Below, piece after piece: positions 17,038 through 25,441 of a stretch of 33,284 nt of DNA. The notes below the pieces were generated by a model. That model ran no database searches. It saw only the letters and a list, made by a program, of their open reading frames with translations, and was not told the DNA's origin. This DNA is from CAZBME01 sp964645835 (GTDB lineage: Bacteria; Desulfobacterota; Syntrophia; Syntrophales; UBA8958): NCBI GenBank assembly GCA_964645835.1, contig CAZYDG010000030.1, positions 1 through 33,284 on the forward strand, written 5' to 3'. Both the position numbers and the translations under genes were made by a program. Position 1 is the first letter of the stretch, and every line of letters starts with the position of its first letter.

Positions 17038-18069
17038 ATGGAAATTGGCATAATAGGTCTTCCCGGCAGCGGGAAAAGTACGCTGTTTGAAATCATGACG
17101 GGTGTCAAAAGCCGCGAAATACACGGCGAGCCATGTGTCCGGGGCCTGGCCACCGTACCCGATCAGCGCTTTGACAAGCTGGTTTCGATCTTCAAGCCGG
17201 TCAAGGTTTCGCCGGCCAAGGTCCCCTTCGTCGACGTTCACGCGGCAGGGGAAAAGGCCTGGAACATGATCCGGCAAAACCTCAGCGGCGCCGACGGGTT
17301 GGTACATGTTATCGATGGCTATACGACAGGCGATCTTGCCGATCTCGTCGCCGATTATCGGAAGCTCGAAGATGAGTTGGTCCTGTCGGACCTGATGATC
17401 GTCGAGAACCGCCTCGAACGATTGGGGAAGATGTCCAAAACGGCCTTCAAACCCCTTGATACGGCCCAACTGGAAATCCTGCCCCGCCTCAAGGCCCACC
17501 TTGAAGGGGGCGGCGCCCTGCGTGATCTGGCCCTCAGTGCTGACGAGATCCATACTTTGCTAAGCTTTTCCTTCTGGACCATAAAACCGGAATTGATCGT
17601 CATTAACCGGGGAGAGGACCGGCCCGCGCCGGTTGAGGCTTTTCAAAAGGAAACGGCGATCCCCATACCCGCCATTGAGGTTTGCTGTCTGGTGGAGGCC
17701 GAGATCGCCGCCCTTCCTCCGGCGGAACAGAAAGAATACCTGGCCGCTATGGGCATCGAGGAAGCGGCTTTCAGCAAGGTTATCCGTGGGGCATTTGCCA
17801 TGGTCAAACAGATGGCCTTCTTCACCGTCGGCGAAGACGAGGTCAAAGCCTGGGTTATTCCGGTCGATACAAAGGCGCCGAGGGCAGCCGGGGCCATCCA
17901 CAAAGATTTTGAAAGAGGTTTCATCAAGGCGGAAGTCGCGACTTATGACGACTTTATCGCCTGTGGAGGGACCAACAGCGGCGTCAAAGCCGCCGGCAAA
18001 CTTCGCCTGGAAGGTAAGGAATACCTCGTCAGAGATGGCGATATTATTAATTTCCGATTTAATGTCTGA
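17038..18069 (+). CDS. Diverged YchF/Obg-like NTPase with C-terminal TGS domain
   Basis: The protein (343 aa) has a P-loop G-L-P-G-S-G-K-S-T at 7-15, a D-V-H-A-A-G segment in place of the usual switch II, and N190-R-G-E193, the N-x-x-E motif that makes YchF prefer ATP. The C-terminal 80 residues (F-T-V-G-E-D-E-V-K-A-W through G-D-I-I-N-F-R-F-N-V) closely follow the YchF TGS-like domain. The coiled-coil middle is shorter and the P-loop differs from YchF (G-L-P-N-V-G-K-S-T). It may be a second, specialised paralogue rather than the housekeeping YchF. It starts 9 nt after dapL and ends 18 nt before bioB. Confidence 0.85.
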   Translation: MEIGIIGLPGSGKSTLFEIMTGVKSREIHGEPCVRGLATVPDQRFDKLVSIFKPVKVSPAKVPFVDVHAAGEKAWNMIRQNLSGADGLVHVIDGYTTGDLADLVADYRKLEDELVLSDLMIVENRLERLGKMSKTAFKPLDTAQLEILPRLKAHLEGGGALRDLALSADEIHTLLSFSFWTIKPELIVINRGEDRPAPVEAFQKETAIPIPAIEVCCLVEAEIAALPPAEQKEYLAAMGIEEAAFSKVIRGAFAMVKQMAFFTVGEDEVKAWVIPVDTKAPRAAGAIHKDFERGFIKAEVATYDDFIACGGTNSGVKAAGKLRLEGKEYLVRDGDIINFRFNV

Positions 18070-18087
18070 AAAAAGGGAGACTGACTA

Positions 18088-19125
18088 TTGGATATCATTG
18101 AAAAATATCAAAAGAAGGCTATAAAGGCGAAAGGGCTGACTGCTACAGAGGCCCTGGACCTGTTTATAGAAGGGTCCGGCCGGCCCTTTCGCGTTCTGGC
18201 GGCGGCCTCGGAGATCCGTGAGCATTTCAAGGGCCGGGAGATCATTCTATGCGGCATTGTAAACGCCAAATCGGGGAAATGTTCTGAAAATTGCGCCTTT
18301 TGCGCCCAATCGTCCCACTATGAAACGGATATATCCGCCTATCCCCTGAAGTCGGCGGCCCAAATCGTCGAAGAGGCCGATGAGGCAGGCCGGGGCGGTG
18401 CGGAAATGTTCGGCATCGTTACGAGTGGCAAGGGGATCAAGTCGAAAAAGGAGTGGGCGGAGATCTTCAAGGCCATCGAAGGGATCAACGGCCTCGGCAT
18501 GAAGGCCTGTGCTTCCCTGGGGATGCTCGACGCTGAAAAGGCCGGCGCCTTGAAGGCCGCCGGCTTATTTCGCTATCATCACAACCTGGAAACGGCCCGG
18601 AGTTATTTCAGCAACATATGCTCCACGCACGATTATGAAGAAGACATCGAGACGATCAGGGCAGCCAAGGCGGCGGGCCTTACCGTCTGTGCCGGGGGGC
18701 TTATCGGTCTGGGCGAGGGCATCACCCACCGGATCGAGATGGCCGAAACCATCCGGGAACTCGGCGTAGAGTCTGTTCCCCTGAATATCCTCAATCCCAT
18801 CAAGGGAACACCCCTGGCCCGGGCAATCCCCCTGCCGCCCCTGGAAATTCTCATGACCGTTGCCATGTTCCGTTTCATGCTTCCCGACCGGGACATCAAA
18901 CTCTGCGGCGGCAAGGAAAAGAACCTGCGCCAGCTCCTGCCTCTCAGCATCATTGCCGGCGCCAATTCACTCATGACGGGAAATTATCTGACCACAACCG
19001 GCCGAAACAGCGCCCTGGATCAGGAGATGATCGCCGATCTGGGCCTGCGGGCCACTCGTGAGGCCAGACCCCTGTGCTCCTGCGCGGCCAAGGCGAAAAA
19101 AGGGAAAAAAACCTTTTCAAAATAA
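18088..19125 (+). CDS. bioB: Biotin synthase, non-canonical cysteine pattern
   Basis: This radical SAM enzyme (345 aa) inserts sulfur into dethiobiotin. The SAM-cluster cysteines are C65, C69 and C72 (G-K-C-S-E-N-C-A-F-C). BioB-specific segments include M-K-A-C141-A-S-L-G-M-L, C201-A-G-G-L-I-G-L-G-E and N-I-L-N-P-I-K-G-T-P-L. The equivalent of E. coli Cys97, a ligand of the [2Fe-2S] sulfur donor, is missing: there is no Cys between 72 and 141. The Arg260 region (R-L-S-A-G-R) reads K-L-C273-G-G-K, and the tail has C330-S-C332. A donor cluster held by Cys141, Cys201 and Cys273 is possible. The start is TTG with GGGAGA 7 nt upstream. No other biotin gene is nearby. Confidence 0.92.
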   Translation: MDIIEKYQKKAIKAKGLTATEALDLFIEGSGRPFRVLAAASEIREHFKGREIILCGIVNAKSGKCSENCAFCAQSSHYETDISAYPLKSAAQIVEEADEAGRGGAEMFGIVTSGKGIKSKKEWAEIFKAIEGINGLGMKACASLGMLDAEKAGALKAAGLFRYHHNLETARSYFSNICSTHDYEEDIETIRAAKAAGLTVCAGGLIGLGEGITHRIEMAETIRELGVESVPLNILNPIKGTPLARAIPLPPLEILMTVAMFRFMLPDRDIKLCGGKEKNLRQLLPLSIIAGANSLMTGNYLTTTGRNSALDQEMIADLGLRATREARPLCSCAAKAKKGKKTFSK

Positions 19126-19186
19126 CCCGTCGCTATGCTAATAAAATTTTCGATGACCTATCAAATTTCATTCGCGGAGCAGCATT

Positions 19187-20131
19187 ATGGGAGAGGGTAT
19201 TAGCGATTACACCAAGGTTTGTGTCGATCTCAGGCGCCATATGTGGATGGCGGGCGTTGAGGAGGAATTGCGTCGCCTGATCTGGCAGATCGCCGTTACG
19301 GGAAAATATATTTCGGCCAAGATTCACGAATCGAACCGTAAACTGGCCGGATTCAAGAATATGTACGGCGAGGAACAACTGGCCCTGGATAAGGGTTCGG
19401 ACCAGATATTACAAAATCAGTTGCAGTTTTCCGGGTTCGTCCGGGATTATGCCTCTGAGGAACAAGACCATGTCGTTACCATCGGAAAGGGAACGGAGAC
19501 CTACTTCGTGACAGCAGATCCTCTAGATGGATCTTCCCTTGTCGATGCCAATCTGGCCATCGGCACCATCATCGGCATTCATAACAACTCTTTTTTCGGC
19601 AAAGGTCGCGATACAATGGTGGCGGCCCTTTATATCACCTATGGCCCCCTGATCACGATGGTTTATGCCGCCGGTGACGGCGCCCATGAGTTCGTCCTGA
19701 ATCGGGAAGGGGAGTATGTCCTGTCCCAGGAGGGCATTCGTCTCAAGGAGAAAGGGAACATTTACAGTCTGGGCGGCCTTCGGATGGATTGGACGCCGGA
19801 GCACCGCCAATTCGTGGAATATTTGGAGGAAAAGGGGTACAAACTGCGCTACAGCGGCGGATTCGTGCCGGACATCAACCAGATCCTCATCAAAAACGGC
19901 GGCATCTTTACCTATCCGGCCTTGAAAGACAGCCCGAACGGCAAATTGCGCCTCCTGTTCGAACTTCAACCCATGGCTTTTCTTCTTGAGGCGGCAGGCG
20001 GCATGGCCACAGACGGGATCAGGCCCATCCTTGATATTCCCGTGGAGGCGCTCGGGCAGCGAAGCCCCGTCTATATCGGCAGCCGCTTTGAAGTGGAAAA
20101 AGCCAGGGCTTATCTGGAGGGGCGCCAATGA
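19187..20131 (+). CDS. fbp: Fructose-1,6-bisphosphatase class I
   Basis: The enzyme (314 aa) hydrolyses fructose 1,6-bisphosphate to fructose 6-phosphate, the committed step of gluconeogenesis. The metal site D111-P-L-D114-G-S-S-L, the Y-S-G-G-F-V-P-D-I-N-Q segment, and L-L-F-E-L-Q-P-M-A-F-L-L-E-A-A-G-G with L-G-Q-R-S-P-V-Y-I-G-S are class I hallmarks. The order of E. coli-type allosteric residues cannot be judged here. It overlaps the aldolase gene by 4 nt (ATGA), so the two are translationally coupled. Confidence 0.95.
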   Translation: MGEGISDYTKVCVDLRRHMWMAGVEEELRRLIWQIAVTGKYISAKIHESNRKLAGFKNMYGEEQLALDKGSDQILQNQLQFSGFVRDYASEEQDHVVTIGKGTETYFVTADPLDGSSLVDANLAIGTIIGIHNNSFFGKGRDTMVAALYITYGPLITMVYAAGDGAHEFVLNREGEYVLSQEGIRLKEKGNIYSLGGLRMDWTPEHRQFVEYLEEKGYKLRYSGGFVPDINQILIKNGGIFTYPALKDSPNGKLRLLFELQPMAFLLEAAGGMATDGIRPILDIPVEALGQRSPVYIGSRFEVEKARAYLEGRQ

Positions 20132-21522
20132 TTCACGAGACAGCTACCTCTTTAAAAGCGGGGATTGAAGGCGTCCTCCGGGTTGATAAAAGTCAGGTCG
20201 AGGTGATTGACAAGGAGCGGTTTCGTCGCGACTTGATCGATGATCTCATCTATACGGCCGTTTTCAGCGCCGACGAATCCGTCCGGCAGGCGGCCCGGTG
20301 GCTCATCCGCAGGGGAGGAGCCGCAGTCGGAGCCTATGCGGCCTCAATCCACGATTTATATTGCGCCATGGGGCAAAAGGAAGTGGCCGGCTTTACCGTT
20401 CCGGCCATCAATATCCGTACCCTGACCTTCGAGACGGCCCGGGCAGTTCTCCGGGCCGCCCTGAGGTTGAAGGCCGGTCCGGTCATCTTTGAAATTGCCC
20501 GCTCGGAGATCGATTATACGAGCCAGCGTCCGGAAGAGTTTACGGCGGCCGTAACGGCAGCGGCTATCAAGACCGGTTATGAGGGGCCCCTTTTCCTTCA
20601 GGGCGACCACTTCCAGATTAATGCCGGCAAGTATAGCAAAGATCCCGTCCGTGAGGTCCAGGCAGTCAAGGATCTGATCTGGGAAGCCATTGAAGCCGGC
20701 TTTTACAATATCGATGTCGATACGTCGACCCTCGTCGATCTGTCCCGGCCGACCATCAAGGAGCAGCAGCAACTCAACTATGCCCTGGCCGCCGAATTGA
20801 CGACCATGATCCGGGATCTCGAACCGATGGGCGTGACCATTTCCATCGGCGGCGAGATCGGAGAGGTTGGCGGGAAAAACAGCACCGTCGAAGAGTTGGC
20901 GGCCTTCATGGCCGGTTATGAGGAAGAACTCAAGAAGAATGGCGAGGCCATGAAGGGCATCAGCAAGATCAGCGTTCAGACGGGGACCAGCCACGGCGGC
21001 ATTCCCATGCCGGACGGCACGGTGGCCCGGGTCAAACTGGATTTTGATACCCTGGAAGTCCTGTCCCGTGAGGCCAGAGAGAAATACGGGTTGTCCGGCG
21101 CCGTCCAGCATGGCGCATCGACCCTCCCGGACGAGGCGTTTGACCGGTTTCCATCCGTAGGTACCGCGGAGGTACATCTGGCCACCGGATTTCAGAATAT
21201 GATTTACGACAGCCCCCATTTCCCCACGGAACTGCGGGACCGTATCTACGGCCATCTCCGGACGGCCTGTGCGGGTGAGCGAAAGGAAAATGATACGGAA
21301 GAACAATTCCTCTACAAGACCCGCAAAAAAGGTTTCGGTCCATTTAAATACGATTTGTGGCATCTGCCGGAAGAGAAACGCCGGGCTCTCGGGCAGGTAC
21401 TGGAAACCCAGTTTGCTTTTTTGTTCGAGAAGCTGAATGTGGCAGGCACGCAGGACATCCTGCACCGGTATGTCCGGCCTGTCGATGTTCCCTTGAATGT
21501 TCCCGGCGTTTTGGTAGCCTGA
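20128..21522 (+). CDS. Class II (zinc) aldolase-family protein, probable fructose-bisphosphate aldolase
   Basis: The 464-aa protein has the class II aldolase barrel. Zinc ligands fit H161 (L-Q-G-D-H-F-Q), H289 (Q-T-G-T-S-H-G-G) and H328 (V-Q-H-G-A-S). Supporting motifs are N-I-D-V-D-T-S near 194-200, G-G-E-I-G-E-V-G-G near 241-249, and a catalytic-type Asp160. It carries an N-terminal extension of about 85 residues and a C-terminal tail of about 100 residues beyond the usual 300-350 aa. Linked to fbp by a 4-nt overlap, it most likely joins triose phosphates into fructose 1,6-bisphosphate for gluconeogenesis. A tagatose-type or other ketose-bisphosphate substrate cannot be excluded. Confidence 0.85.
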   Translation: MIHETATSLKAGIEGVLRVDKSQVEVIDKERFRRDLIDDLIYTAVFSADESVRQAARWLIRRGGAAVGAYAASIHDLYCAMGQKEVAGFTVPAINIRTLTFETARAVLRAALRLKAGPVIFEIARSEIDYTSQRPEEFTAAVTAAAIKTGYEGPLFLQGDHFQINAGKYSKDPVREVQAVKDLIWEAIEAGFYNIDVDTSTLVDLSRPTIKEQQQLNYALAAELTTMIRDLEPMGVTISIGGEIGEVGGKNSTVEELAAFMAGYEEELKKNGEAMKGISKISVQTGTSHGGIPMPDGTVARVKLDFDTLEVLSREAREKYGLSGAVQHGASTLPDEAFDRFPSVGTAEVHLATGFQNMIYDSPHFPTELRDRIYGHLRTACAGERKENDTEEQFLYKTRKKGFGPFKYDLWHLPEEKRRALGQVLETQFAFLFEKLNVAGTQDILHRYVRPVDVPLNVPGVLVA

Positions 21523-21567
21523 TCGTGATTTGGACGTTGGTAAACTCGAAACAACAGGGGTAACGGC

Positions 21568-22524
21568 ATGGACGAAATGACTGACCGGATCGAGAGCGCC
21601 GTATTGGAGAATATCCAATTGTTCCGGGCCGTGGATATCGAATCCATACGAGGCATCTTTGATTACTGCGAGGTGTTGAATCTTAAGAGCCAAGAGATAC
21701 TGATCACTCCGGGAAAATACAACCGGTCCGTTTTCTTCATCCTTTCGGGCCGTCTGCGGGTTCATCTGCGGTCGCTGGCCGACGAACCCATTTCCATCCT
21801 GGGGCCGGGCGACAGTGTCGGTGAAATGTCCGTTATCGATCTGCAGCAGACAAGCGCTTATGTCGTGGCCGACGAAGATACCCGGATTCTGTCCATGGAT
21901 GAGGACATCCTGTGGTCCCTTGTCCGGTCTTCCCATGCCATTGCCTGCAATCTCCTGTATATCCTGACTAAAAGGCTCCGGCATGCCGACAGTATCATCT
22001 CCGGCGGCCTCTTCATCGATCGTGAAAAATGCCACGGCTATATGGACGCCGTGACGGGTCTTCCCAATCGGGATTGGCTCTACGATTTTCTAACGCGTCA
22101 TTGCCACAGGGCCTCAATTTCGGGTGCTCCCTTGTCTCTTATCCTCGCTGATATCGACAGTTTCCGGTCATTCACGGATAAATTCGGCAAGTCCTGCGGA
22201 GATCGCATGCTTTATGCCATTGCCTATACGATGAAAACCCATCTGAGGCCTACGGAGATGATCGCCCGATATGGCTTGGCCGGTTTTGCCGTCCTTATGC
22301 CCGATACGGATATGGCTGCCGCCCGGACAGTCGCAGTGAGGCTGAATGAAAATCTCTTGAATTCAACACCCGTCGTGCCCGATCTTGCCGATGCTGACCG
22401 GCCGGCCATTTCCATGGGTGTTGCGCAATTTCGGCAAGGGCAGGATGCGGACATCTTTCTTGCCGAGACGGATGCCGCGTTGGATCGAGCCAAGCAGATG
22501 GGAGGAAATGCCATCTCTGAATAG
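21568..22524 (+). CDS. Cyclic-nucleotide-binding domain plus degenerate GGDEF protein
   Basis: Residues 10-135 form a cNMP-binding (CRP-like) beta roll: I-L-I-T-P-G-K-Y-N-R-S-V-F-F-I-L-S-G-R-L, then G-P-G-D-S-V-G-E-M-S-V. Residues 155-318 form a GGDEF domain: D-A-V-T-G-L-P-N-R, then L-A-D-I-D-S-F-R-S-F-T-D-K-F-G. The signature loop reads G-L-A-G-F (236-240) instead of G-G-D-E-F, and the inhibitory site five residues before it reads R-P-T-E instead of R-x-x-D. Diguanylate cyclase activity is therefore unlikely; a sensing or scaffold role is inferred. No transmembrane segment is seen. It precedes a response regulator-kinase gene on the same strand. Confidence 0.9.
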   Translation: MDEMTDRIESAVLENIQLFRAVDIESIRGIFDYCEVLNLKSQEILITPGKYNRSVFFILSGRLRVHLRSLADEPISILGPGDSVGEMSVIDLQQTSAYVVADEDTRILSMDEDILWSLVRSSHAIACNLLYILTKRLRHADSIISGGLFIDREKCHGYMDAVTGLPNRDWLYDFLTRHCHRASISGAPLSLILADIDSFRSFTDKFGKSCGDRMLYAIAYTMKTHLRPTEMIARYGLAGFAVLMPDTDMAAARTVAVRLNENLLNSTPVVPDLADADRPAISMGVAQFRQGQDADIFLAETDAALDRAKQMGGNAISE

Positions 22525-22629
22525 TCTTTTCGTTTTGCTCCCCAAGAGAAAGCCGTCCATGCCGGGTTTGATAAAGATCATGGCTGGAATGCCGATAACC
22601 GCCGGTTAACGCGGAAAGGGATTAGTGTC

Positions 22630-25306
22630 ATGCCTGTTTCAACGATCCTGATTGTCGAGGATGATCGCCTTAGCATTAAAATCATAAAGCGGGCCTTTCA
22701 AAAAGCCCTCCTGACAAATCCCCTTCAGATCGTAACCGACGGTGAAGAGGCTGTTAACTATCTGGCCGGTGAAGGCAAGTATGCCGACCGCACCCTTTAC
22801 CCTCTCCCGAGCCTTTTACTGCTCGATCTCAATCTGCCCCGTCGGTCGGGGCATGAGGTCTTGAACTGGCATGGGAAACAGAGTGAACTCAAAGATTTGC
22901 CGTTTGTGATCCTGTCTTCGTCGAATAAATCCGATGATATTGAAAAGGCCTACGAGTTGGGAGCCAAGAGCTATCTGATCAAGCCGGTCATGCCCGATTC
23001 ACTTAAGGAAATTGTCGATATCTTTACGCTGTTGCCGCAAGATAATCCGCACATTCTCCTGCTTGACGACGACCCCGATATTCAGATCCTGGCCATCCGG
23101 GAATTGAGAAAGGCCTTCCCCCGTATGGAAGTCGAACGGGTAAGCCTGCCCGAGGAGTTGCCCCCGGCTCTGGAGCGGGGAGGTTACGATCTGGTCATTA
23201 CGGATTATGAAATGCGTTGGACGGACGGGATGAAGATACTGCGCATTATCAAGGCCCGTTGGCCCGAATGTCCGGTCATCATGTTTACCGGGTCCGGCAG
23301 CGAGGAGATCGCCGCTGAGGCAATGAAGGCGGGCCTGGAAGATTATATCATTAAGAAGCCGAAACATTTTGCCAGATTGCCTGGAGCTGTCCGTCTGGCC
23401 CTGGCCCGTGCCCGCCACCGGCGGAATGCGAAACAAGCTGACGCTCGATATCGCCGGCTGTTTGAAAGTATTCCCATCGGGCTTTTCCAGTGTTCACCTT
23501 CCGGGTTGATAACCAACGCCAATCCCGCTTTTTGCTTTATTTTGGGCCATGGCGATCCTTCGTCCTTCCTGAACCGGGAGCTGACGGACATCTTCAGCAG
23601 GCGGGAAGACGCGGAGCGATTTCAAAAGCTACTTGGGCAAAACGCCTGGGTTCACGATTTTGAAACGCAGCTCACGCGCCGGGACGGCGCCGTCATCTGG
23701 GGTGTCATCAATGCCCGGATAGTCACCGATGAAAGCGGGCAGCCCCTCTCCTGTGAAGGGACTCTGGAAGACATTACGATGCGGAAACATGCCGAAGAGG
23801 CCCTTTTGGAGTCGGAAGGGAAGTACCGGGCCGTTGTGGAAAATTCTCTGGTCGGCTTTTATGTGATGCAGGACGGCGTTTTTCGATACGTCAATAAGCG
23901 ATGTTGTGATATCTGCGGCTATTCCTACGCGGAACTTGTCGACAGATCGGGTCTTTTGGATTATGTCCATCCGGACGACAAGGCCATGGTCGAACATGAA
24001 TTGAGCAAACAACTTGCCGGCGATGTCGAGGATATCGAATATGAATGCCGATGCATTAAGAAAGACGGCGATATTATTACAGTCAAAATCCTGGGCCGCC
24101 TGGTCCACTATAACGGACGTCCGGCGGCGGCGGGCAGTGTCATCGACATGACAAGGGAAAAGAACCTCGAATCGCAGCTCCGTCAGGCCCAGAAGATGGA
24201 GGCCGTGGGGACCCTGGCGGGTGGTGTGGCCCATGACCTCAACAACATCCTGACCGTCCTCATCGGCTGCGGCAGCCTCCTGCAGATGCAATTGGATAAG
24301 GAACATCCACTGCAGAAGTATGTGATTCAAATCCTGTCTTCGACGGAAAAGGCGGCTAATCTTACCAAAAGCCTCCTGGCCTTCAGCCGCAAGCAACCGA
24401 TTACGCTCGTACCGATAAAGCTCAATGACCACATTCGAAAAACATCGGCCATCCTGCACCGGCTCTTGACGGAAGATATCGAACTGCGGATGGTTCTGAC
24501 CGATGAAGATACATCCATTTTAGGCGATCAAACGCAAATCGACCAGATCCTGTTCAATCTGGCGGCCAATGCCCGGGACGCCATGACCGGCGGCGGGGTC
24601 CTCACCATTGAGACGAAGATCATTGAAACGGATGAATATTTCCTTCAGCTCGAAGGCATCAAGGAGCCGGGCCGTTATGTCCTGCTGTCCGTTTCCGATA
24701 CAGGGACAGGTATCGATGCCCGGACGCGGGAAAAGATATTCGACCCCTTCTTCACGACGAAAGAGGCGGGTAAGGGAACGGGTTTGGGGCTTTCCACAGT
24801 GTATGGGATCGTTCGCCAGCACAATGGCTTATATCCACGTTGCCAGCGAACCAAATTGCGGGACGAGCCTCAACATTTATTTTCCCGCCACGACATCGGC
24901 ATTCGAACCGGTTCCCGTAGTCGACACACTGCTGGAAAGAGGTGTCGAGACCATTCTGGTGGCGGAAGACAACGAAGACGTCAGGCGGTTCATCGGCGAA
25001 ATCCTGATTAATCACGGTTATTCAGTCATCAATGCCAAAGACGGCGAGGCGGCCATCGCCGAATGCCGGGAGCACCATCATATCGACCTGCTGCTCCTGG
25101 ATTCCGTCATGCCGAAAAAGAACGGCCGGGAAGCCTATGACGACATCATCAAGTTCAAGCCGGATGCAAAGGTTCTTTTCATGAGTGGCCATACACGGGA
25201 TGTGGTTCTTGACCGGGGCGTGGAAGAGGGACGATTCGATTTTATTGCCAAGCCTTTGTCACCCCATGACCTGTTGAAGAAAATACGGGAAATTCTGGAT
25301 CGATAA
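22630..25306 (+). pseudogene. Hybrid histidine kinase REC-REC-PAS-PAS-HisKA-HATPase-REC, one-base frameshift
   Basis: The main frame (22630-25011, 793 codons) encodes two receiver domains (residues 1-130 with D66; about 133-265 with I-T-D-Y-E-M), two PAS domains (about 275-395 and 400-515), a HisKA domain with H in G-G-V-A-H-D-L-N-N, and an HATPase domain (N-A-R-D-A-M, D-T-G-T-G-I, G-K-G-T-G-L-G-L-S). Just after G-I-V-R-Q-H-N-G the frame becomes nonsense. In the next frame the expected Y-I-H-V-A-S-E-P-N-C-G-T-S continues, then a C-terminal receiver with L-L-L-L-D-S-V-M-P, to the stop at 25306. Removing one T at 24829-24830 restores an 891-aa protein. It may be a real mutation or a sequencing error; the remaining kinase lacks the end of its ATPase domain and its last receiver. 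Confidence 0.85.
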
Positions 25307-25441
25307 ACAAGCTTACAAACAATTGAATTAATTATGATAACCCATTCATAAAAAAACGAGTGGCATATTTTTCTGTTTTTGTATAAAATGACTGACGGTC
25401 AAAAACAAAAAATGAATATCTCAAGAAAAGGGGGATAAAAA

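Noticed and set aside
20356..22035. Long minus-strand open frame of 559 codons opposite the aldolase and the cyclic-nucleotide/GGDEF gene
   Set aside because: It is antisense to two genes with clear protein families, has no recognisable motifs, and arises from codon bias of the real frame.
24820..24840. Programmed ribosomal frameshift in the hybrid kinase
   Set aside because: There is no slippery heptamer, internal Shine-Dalgarno or downstream stem at the shift point; a one-base insertion is simpler.
25361..25380. Possible sigma-54 promoter (TGGCAT) before the acyl-CoA dehydrogenase
   Set aside because: The -12 half (TTGC) is missing at the required spacing.
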